A stretch of DNA of 11,778 bases from JAYUHK01 sp043778415 (GTDB taxonomy: Bacteria; Bacteroidota; Bacteroidia; Chitinophagales; Saprospiraceae), in NCBI GenBank assembly GCA_043778415.1, contig JAYWGG010000337.1, forward strand, positions 1 through 11,778. Reading direction: 5' to 3'. The notes under the pieces were generated by a model that was given only the letters and a program-made list of their open reading frames with translations, made no database searches and had not been told where the DNA came from. A program made the translations under genes and the position numbers. Positions within the stretch are counted from its first letter, which is position 1, and each line of letters starts with the position of its first letter. This document shows, in pieces, positions 1 through 4,461 of the stretch.

Positions 1-88
1 AGCCGACGAGTATTTTTCGCGCGCCGACGGGATTTTTAAGCAAAAACTTTAGAATTTCTACAGAGCACTTGATTTTTTTGGTTACTTT
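1..88 (+). repeat. 88-bp direct repeat, left copy
   Basis: Positions 1-88 match 11653-11740 with two mismatches that I can count (30 g/a and 58 c/a). The unit contains an internal near-duplication, gccgacgag followed by a T run (2-16 and 23-37), then gcaaaaactttagaattt and cagagcacttgattttttt. It may extend upstream beyond the window. No coding capacity is seen. It belongs to a dispersed non-coding repeat family in this genome; the family name is not known to me. Confidence 0.9.
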
Positions 89-110
89 TTTTATCAAGAA
101 AAAAAGTGAC
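81..110. repeat. Poly-T/poly-A hairpin
   Basis: The arms gttacttttttt (81-92) and aaaaaaagtgac (99-110) pair over 12 bp with one G-T pair around a 6-nt loop (atcaag). It straddles the point where the left and right 88-bp copies stop matching. Similar GTTACTTTTT-loop-AAAAAGTAAC hairpins are, from memory, common dispersed elements in Bacteroidota genomes. It could also act as a weak bidirectional terminator for a gene left of the window. Confidence 0.7.
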
Positions 111-177
111 AAAGGATAAGAAAATTACCATAAAATCAAGCTCAAATGAGCCAATTTAAAATCCTTGCGTAAACATG

Positions 178-203
178 AGTAAGTAATTTATTTTAGACGC
201 ATT
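178..203 (+). repeat. 26-bp repeat motif, plus-strand copy
   Basis: The motif begins agtaagtaattt and ends gacgcatt. Its reverse complement occurs at 11393-11418 with 2 mismatches in 26. Just upstream (165-177) is tgcgtaaacatg, a near match to the inverted sequence at 11491-11521. The motif is part of a composite module that starts with the 88-bp repeat. Confidence 0.75.
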
Positions 204-254
204 CCTTAAGCGTTTTGTTGTTTGAGGCTGCAAATGCAAGTCGTTTGAAAATCT

Positions 255-287
255 TTTGTTATTTTTTTCGGAGGATACAATAATTTG
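255..287 (+). promoter_or_regulatory. Weak promoter candidate for the small gene
   Basis: TTTG at 255-258 lies 21 nt before ATAATTTG (280-287), which keeps the TTTG half of the Bacteroidota -7 consensus TAnnTTTG but lacks the initial TA. An overlapping TAATTTG (281-287) is one base short of consensus. It would give a leader of about 60 nt. This is inference from spacing and is not a strong match. Confidence 0.3.
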
Positions 288-357
288 AAACGAATAAAGG
301 TTTAAGGAGAAAGTTTTAAAAAATTCATAGACTTTCTTCATCATTTAAAAAACCTAT

Positions 358-591
358 ATGCAGCAACTCTCTACACAAAATCAACTTCTTCAACATCTTT
401 ACAACGAATTGCCGAAAGCCGAAGCCGCCGCCCTCAACGCCGAAATCGCCAGCGACTGGTGGCTTCGCGAAGAACACGCCGACCTTATAGAAAGTCATCG
501 CCGCCTTCCGAAGGCAACTTTTTATCCGAAGCACAGCACGATTCAGAATATTCTCAATCACAGCAAAAAGACCGTTTCCGCTTTTTCGTAA
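358..591 (+). CDS. Small acidic-helical conserved-type protein, anti-sigma-factor-like N-domain
   Basis: The product is 77 aa with no signal peptide, transmembrane segment or cysteines. It reads as helices: an N-terminal QLLQHLYNELP segment, then EAAALNAEIASDWWLREEHADL, then a LPKATFYPKHSTIQNILNHS segment. This order (YNELP, a substrate-like acidic helix with WLREE, a short F-x-P-x-x-x-(S/T)-I-x-x-I-L segment) is what I recall from a widespread family of 65-85 aa Bacteroidota proteins that resemble the cytoplasmic N-terminal domain of anti-sigma factors without zinc ligands. The family match is from memory. The start at 358 has no Shine-Dalgarno sequence, which is normal in this phylum. The gene has its own strong terminator directly downstream, so it appears to be a single-gene transcript separate from recA. 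A binding role is possible, but no function is established from sequence. Confidence 0.75.
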   Translation: MQQLSTQNQLLQHLYNELPKAEAAALNAEIASDWWLREEHADLIESHRRLPKATFYPKHSTIQNILNHSKKTVSAFS

Positions 592-606
592 AAAAGGAAA
601 AATATC

Positions 607-651
607 AAAAAAAATCCCTTTCTTTCCTGCCGAGAGAAAGGGATTTTTTTT
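607..651 (+). terminator. Strong intrinsic terminator after the small gene
   Basis: An A8 run plus tccctttct (607-623) pairs perfectly with agaaaggga plus a T8 run (635-651), giving a 17-bp stem with an 11-nt loop and a U-tract. The flanking A and T runs make it usable from both strands. It starts 15 bases after the stop codon of the 77-aa gene. Confidence 0.92.
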
Positions 652-741
652 GAGGGAACGAAAAAAAAGTCGGTATTTTATAGCAGACGCATTTCCAAAA
701 AAGCGTTCAAAAAATTTATTTAAAAAAAAATTTAAAATAAA

Positions 742-773
742 TTTGGTAAATAAAAACAAATCGTTTATCTTTG
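742..773 (+). promoter_or_regulatory. recA promoter, Bacteroidota consensus
   Basis: TTTG at 742-745 and TATCTTTG at 766-773 are separated by 20 nt, matching the Bacteroidota primary sigma consensus (TTTG, 19-21 nt, TAnnTTTG) exactly. Transcription would start near 780, leaving about 150 nt of leader before the recA start codon at 930. Confidence 0.85.
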
Positions 774-841
774 CAATAAATTAAAAACAAAAAATTTATT
801 TATTTATTTTTTGACTTTTCTACACAAAGTATGGCTCATTA

Positions 842-856
842 GTTCGATATTTGAAC
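842..856. promoter_or_regulatory. GTTC-N7-GAAC palindrome in the recA leader
   Basis: The sequence gttcgatatttgaac is a near-perfect palindrome (one G-T position) located about 60 nt into the predicted transcript. Short GAAC/GTTC palindromes are the kind of site bound by LexA-type repressors, but the arm order here (GTTC...GAAC) is not the known Gram-positive (GAAC...GTTC) or alphaproteobacterial (direct repeat) box. It could be an operator for a DNA-damage regulator or chance. Its place in the recA leader is the only support. Confidence 0.3.
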
Positions 857-929
857 CGCCACAGCGACAGCCACTTATTTGCAAAAAAAATATTTTAAAA
901 CTTCTATAAAAATAAAAATTACGAAAACC

Positions 930-2015
930 ATGTCCACAGTAGTAAAAGATAGTAAAGACAACAAAGAGCGCGAAAACAAGCTCAAATCCCTACAACTAAC
1001 CATTGACAGGCTCGACAAAACCTACGGCAAAGGAACGATTATGAAGCTCGGCGACAAGCAAGTCGTCGAGATAGACGTAATCTCGACTGGCTCCCTTGGT
1101 TTGGACGTTGCGCTCGGTATTCACGGGCTTCCGAAAGGACGTATCGTAGAAATCTACGGACCCGAATCCTCCGGAAAAACGACTTTGGCAATCCACGCCA
1201 TCGCCGAATGTCAGAAAAAAGGCGGTATCGCAGCCATTATTGATGCCGAACACGCTTTCGACCGCTTTTACGCCGAAGCGTTGGGCGTAGATGTCGAAAA
1301 TCTCCTCATCTCACAGCCCGACAACGGCGAGCAAGCACTCGAAATCGCCGAAAATCTTATCCGCTCTGGCGCAGTAGATATTTTGGTCGTGGATTCGGTC
1401 GCCGCTTTGGTACCCAAAAGCGAAATCGAAGGCGAAATGGGGGACTCCAAAATGGGTCTTCAAGCTCGCTTGATGAGTCAGGCGATGCGAAAACTCACAG
1501 GAAGTATCGGCAGGACAGGTTGCTGCTGTATTTTTATCAACCAACTCCGCGAAAAAATCGGAGTCATGTTCGGTAATCCCGAAACGACGACGGGTGGTAA
1601 CGCCCTCAAATTTTATGCGTCCGTCCGCTTGGATATTCGCAAGTCTGGCTCGGCTCTGAAAGACAAGGAAGGCAACGTTTTTGCCAACCACGTCAAAGTG
1701 AAAGTCGTCAAAAATAAGCTCGCACCTCCTTTCCGCGAAGCGCAATTTGACATTGTGTTCGGCTTGGGCATCTCCAAAACCGGCGAAATCGTAGATATGG
1801 GTTCCGAGATGGACATCATCGGCAAGAGCGGTGCTTGGTACAGCTACAACGGTGCCAAAATCGCACAAGGTCGCGACGCCGCCAAACAATTTTTGAGCGA
1901 CAATCCCGAGATGGCGAATGAAATAGAACTCAAAATCAAAGAAAAAATATCCAGCAACATCGTCAAAGTTCCAGCTGCCAGCGTAGAGGACGAAGAAATG
2001 GGCGACGACGATTAA
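930..2015 (+). CDS. recA: RecA recombinase
   Basis: RecA is the cytoplasmic ATP-dependent strand-exchange protein for homologous recombination and repair, and the coprotease for LexA-type repressors. The 361-aa product shows the N-terminal polymerisation helix ending TYGKGTIMKLGD (31-42), Walker A GPESSGKT (77-84), catalytic glutamate in DAEHAF (E107), Walker B ILVVDS (151-156), loop L1 around EGEMGDSKMGLQAR (167-180), and loop L2 with GVMFGNPETTTGG (211-223). An acidic tail (VEDEEMGDDD) closes it. E. coli RecA is 353 aa. The reading frame is open from 879, but the extra 17 residues are lysine-rich and unlike other RecA proteins, so the ATG at 930 is chosen. A Bacteroidota-type promoter lies upstream and a terminator follows 25 bases after the stop. 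Three consecutive cysteines (198-200) sit just before IFINQL; I recall similar CCC/CVC runs in Bacteroidota RecA. Confidence 0.98.
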   Translation: MSTVVKDSKDNKERENKLKSLQLTIDRLDKTYGKGTIMKLGDKQVVEIDVISTGSLGLDVALGIHGLPKGRIVEIYGPESSGKTTLAIHAIAECQKKGGIAAIIDAEHAFDRFYAEALGVDVENLLISQPDNGEQALEIAENLIRSGAVDILVVDSVAALVPKSEIEGEMGDSKMGLQARLMSQAMRKLTGSIGRTGCCCIFINQLREKIGVMFGNPETTTGGNALKFYASVRLDIRKSGSALKDKEGNVFANHVKVKVVKNKLAPPFREAQFDIVFGLGISKTGEIVDMGSEMDIIGKSGAWYSYNGAKIAQGRDAAKQFLSDNPEMANEIELKIKEKISSNIVKVPAASVEDEEMGDDD

Positions 2016-2040
2016 TTTTTTGATTTTAAAACATTTAAAT

Positions 2041-2076
2041 AAAAGCCCTTGTTTCAGCACCGAAACAAGGGCTTTT
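2041..2076. terminator. Bidirectional terminator between recA and the convergent gene
   Basis: The arms aaaagcccttgtttc (2041-2055) and gaaacaagggctttt (2062-2076) pair perfectly over 15 bp with a 6-nt loop. A/T ends on both sides make it usable by recA from the left and by the minus-strand gene ending at 2089 from the right. Confidence 0.93.
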
Positions 2077-2088
2077 ACTTATACTTTC

Positions 2089-4371
2089 CTACCGCACCAA
2101 AGTCACATCGCCCGTAAGAAAAAAGGATTTTCCGCTTGCGCAACGCCCCCGAAGCACATACACGAATACCGCAGGCGTTAGCGCGCGACCCAATTTGTCT
2201 TCGCCCGACCAACTCGGTGAGTCGCCCAAGTGGTGGTACACCAAGCTGCCCCAACGGTCAAAAATTGACAATTCTTCTATTTTTGTGACAGGACTGAACA
2301 GCTCCCACTCGTCGTTTTGTCCGTCGCCATTCGGCGAAAAACTGTTGGGTATGAAAATGCGGCAGTCGTCTTTGTCACAAAACTGCCGACTTCCTAATTT
2401 TAGAAGCGTCGCTACGGTGCTGTCGCAAGCGTTGTCGCTGCGGCGCAAAGTATCTCTAAAAAATCCCGCTTGGGTATAAAACCGATTGCCCACTCGGACG
2501 CTATCGCCGTCACAAAATACAAATTCTTGGAAAAAATAAGAAGTGTCGGCAGCCACGAGCCGCAGCGTGGCAATGCTATCACAACCTCGCGCACTGACGA
2601 GTGTGTCGCTGTAAATACCTGCTTTAGAGTAGTTAGTGCCGCCCCACACGACACTCCGCCCCGCACACAAAGTGCGCACTTCGCTGCTGCTCGCTTCGGG
2701 GATAATTTTTATTTTTTTGCAAAAAAAGCTGTCACAACCTCCCGAACTCAAAAACTTGGAGCAAAGCATCGTGTCGCGTGGATAAGGACTTGCGTTGGCG
2801 CAAAAAACCTGCTCGACGCTGCTGCTGTCGGCGGGCAGCACGGTGAGTGTGGTCGTCAATACACTGTCACAAATGCTACCGACGAAAGTAGGAAAAGTGT
2901 CGCGGTACACGCCCGACTGCGTGTAGCTGCGGTTGCCGACTTTTAGTGTTTTTCCAGCGCAAATGGTGTCCGAATGGGCATTTTGCTTGTCGGGCAGCCG
3001 CGTGATTTTGACATAGCTCACTCCGATACAGCGTTGGTTCGGAATCGGAAAAGTATCGGTGGCAACCAATGTGTCGTGTTTGACAGGAAAAATAGAAAAA
3101 CAAGGCGGAAACACCCAAACCGTGCGAGTAATAGCTCGGAGATCCAAGAACGAAAAAGCAGTATCGGACTCGAATCCGTTGGCATAAAGCAGAGTGCTGA
3201 TGCTCGAAATCCGAGTGCTGTCGATGTTGTCGCTGTGGTATCGGACGCGCTTGATGGCAGTTTCGAAGTCGGCGAGGGTGGCGGTATTATTGACGTTGCG
3301 GAGGCGCAAAAAATGAGAGTTGATGCCTGCCACGCTGATGCTGCTGGGCGGCAGAGAGTCAAAAGTAAGGTATTCGTTGCTGCCGTCGAGTGGCTGCGTG
3401 ATGCGCAGGAGTGCAGAATCCACGCGCTCGGCGGTAGAAAAAATTTTGGTGTCGCGGTCGGCAATAGGAGTGCTGCCCATGATGCAGACGGTGTCACCTC
3501 TAAAATCCCAGAGGGTGGCGCGGCGGCTGTTGTCGGAGTCCAAATCCAACCAAAGCGGGCAGTCTGGCGCAGGGTCGAACTCGAAGGGGGAAGATGCTCC
3601 TTGAGAGTTAAGAAAGGTAAAAACAGCATCTGAATTTTCTGAATAGCAATATCGAGTGACTTGTTTATTTTCTATATCAATTTTATAAATAGGCATCTTT
3701 CCGTCCGCACCTGCGAAGCAAAAACCATATATATCTCCTCTGCCGCAACCTTTCGGAATGACTGCCAATGAGCAAAATATTGGAATGGAGTCTGGATATT
3801 TAAAAATGGCTTTACTCTGTAAGGGGTTTTCTACATTAACCTCTACCACTAATCTGGAAATAGAAGTAGTCATATAGAGCTTTTCTCTGTAAAAAATCAA
3901 ATCACCTGGACTATCTTCGATTACATTATTTACTTGAATAGCCCCTAACAACTTAACTTCTCCAGTGTTAGGGTCGTAGCGGCTCAAACGTCCTCCCCCT
4001 ATGGTATAGACCATTCCTTTAGAATCGCACTCTAAACTTGTAATAAAATTATTAGCTACACTTGCTACATACGTATTTGTTCCTGTCGTTAAGTCTATTT
4101 CTGTAATATAGATTAAGCCATCTAAAACAAAGTTTGTGCTGGCAGCGTACATTTTATTGTTGGTAGGATGAATGCCAATATCGGCTACCGAATCAAATAA
4201 ATCTGTTGAGATAGCGACTACCGTATCTATCAAACATTTAGGATTTCCTCCAAAATAGATTCGACTGATAGCAAAATTACTCTTATCGCCCACAAAATAT
4301 GCCCATTTTTGAGCAACTGTAGGCGAAGTAAAAAATAAGAAAAAGATATAAAAGAAAAACAATTTTTTCAT
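2089..4371 (-). CDS. T9SS type B surface protein with gliding-motility C-terminal domain
   Basis: This 760-aa protein is a predicted type IX secretion cargo, exported and held on or released from the cell surface. A signal peptide (1-20, MKKLFFFYIFFLFF...TVAQ) leads. Residues about 30-250 have beta-propeller-like strand repeats (IGIHPTNNKMYAAS, LECDSKGMVYTIGGG, RYDPNTGEVKLLG). Residues about 275-410 resemble the cadherin-like domain often seen in Bacteroidota adhesins (LDLDSDNS, PIADRDTKI, RITQPLDGSNEYLTF). Residues about 465-660 hold four degenerate cysteine repeats of the form C-x-G-x-S/T...VG...Y-x-x-x-G-x-Y/F-x-D-T...CDS. The C-terminus (669-760) is the gliding-motility/CHU_C type domain with FIPNSFSPNGDGQNDEWEL, IFDRWGSLVYH and GDVTLVR, which is the type B T9SS signal. 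No catalytic motif is seen, so an adhesive or structural role is inferred. GC content is near 30% over the first third and near 58% in the repeats. It lies 90 bases downstream of the other T9SS gene on the same strand. Confidence 0.9.
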   Translation of the reverse strand: MKKLFFFYIFFLFFTSPTVAQKWAYFVGDKSNFAISRIYFGGNPKCLIDTVVAISTDLFDSVADIGIHPTNNKMYAASTNFVLDGLIYITEIDLTTGTNTYVASVANNFITSLECDSKGMVYTIGGGRLSRYDPNTGEVKLLGAIQVNNVIEDSPGDLIFYREKLYMTTSISRLVVEVNVENPLQSKAIFKYPDSIPIFCSLAVIPKGCGRGDIYGFCFAGADGKMPIYKIDIENKQVTRYCYSENSDAVFTFLNSQGASSPFEFDPAPDCPLWLDLDSDNSRRATLWDFRGDTVCIMGSTPIADRDTKIFSTAERVDSALLRITQPLDGSNEYLTFDSLPPSSISVAGINSHFLRLRNVNNTATLADFETAIKRVRYHSDNIDSTRISSISTLLYANGFESDTAFSFLDLRAITRTVWVFPPCFSIFPVKHDTLVATDTFPIPNQRCIGVSYVKITRLPDKQNAHSDTICAGKTLKVGNRSYTQSGVYRDTFPTFVGSICDSVLTTTLTVLPADSSSVEQVFCANASPYPRDTMLCSKFLSSGGCDSFFCKKIKIIPEASSSEVRTLCAGRSVVWGGTNYSKAGIYSDTLVSARGCDSIATLRLVAADTSYFFQEFVFCDGDSVRVGNRFYTQAGFFRDTLRRSDNACDSTVATLLKLGSRQFCDKDDCRIFIPNSFSPNGDGQNDEWELFSPVTKIEELSIFDRWGSLVYHHLGDSPSWSGEDKLGRALTPAVFVYVLRGRCASGKSFFLTGDVTLVR

Positions 4372-4445
4372 GGCGAGGGTTTTTATTAAGAATGGAACAA
4401 ACTACAAGAAGGGAAGAAACTACCGCAGCAGCTCCTTCCCTTTCG

Positions 4446-4453
4446 CAAAAATA
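4446..4453 (-). promoter_or_regulatory. Possible -7 element for the type B cargo gene
   Basis: On the minus strand this reads TATTTTTG, a full match to TAnnTTTG, about 75 nt upstream of the start at 4371. No TTTG -33 element at 19-21 nt is seen. An 8-bp stem (4409-4416 with 4435-4442, 18-nt loop) lies just downstream but lacks a T-run, so co-transcription with the upstream gene remains possible. Confidence 0.35.
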
Positions 4454-4461
4454 AGAATTTT

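Larger units (their letters stand above)
1..357. other. Gene-free left flank rich in repeats
   Basis: This AT-rich stretch holds no convincing gene. It contains an 88-bp repeat, a hairpin with poly-T/poly-A arms, a short palindrome (gctca-aa-tgagc, 140-151) and a 26-bp motif that recurs inverted near the right end of the window. A 62-codon minus-strand reading frame (156-344) has no start context or recognisable composition and is not called. The last 100 bases probably carry the promoter of the small gene at 358. Confidence 0.7.
592..929 (+). other. Intergenic region between small gene and recA
   Basis: These 338 bases hold the terminator of the small gene (607-651), an AT-rich stretch (660-740), the recA promoter (742-773) and the recA leader of about 150 nt. 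The sequence at 684-692 (agacgcatt) repeats the end of the 26-bp motif at 178-203 but is too short to call. No other gene is seen. Confidence 0.7.

Noticed and set aside
156..344. 62-codon minus-strand frame in the left flank
   Set aside because: It sits in AT-rich repeat-bearing DNA with no promoter or recognisable composition.
879..929. Upstream recA start giving 17 extra residues
   Set aside because: The added Lys/Ile-rich segment is unlike known RecA N-termini; the ATG at 930 gives a usual length.
1311..2060. 249-codon minus-strand open frame opposite recA
   Set aside because: It lies antisense to a certain recA gene and its product shows no recognisable motif; codon bias of recA explains the open frame.
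3018..3629. 203-codon minus-strand frame overlapping the type B cargo gene
   Set aside because: It is an alternative frame of the same strand with low-complexity Pro/Ser/Ala sequence; the main frame has clear domains.
2470..3633. Two plus-strand open frames (158 and 219 codons) opposite the type B cargo gene
   Set aside because: They fall in the GC-rich part of a confidently recognised T9SS gene, are rich in Arg, Ala and Val as shadows are, and have no promoter.
2089..4371. Repeat region considered as a CRISPR or DNA-level tandem repeat
   Set aside because: The repetition is at protein level only (degenerate cysteine repeats); no identical DNA repeats with regular spacers exist anywhere in the window.
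4409..4442. Possible terminator between the two T9SS genes
   Set aside because: The 8-bp stem has an 18-nt loop and no T-run on the minus strand.
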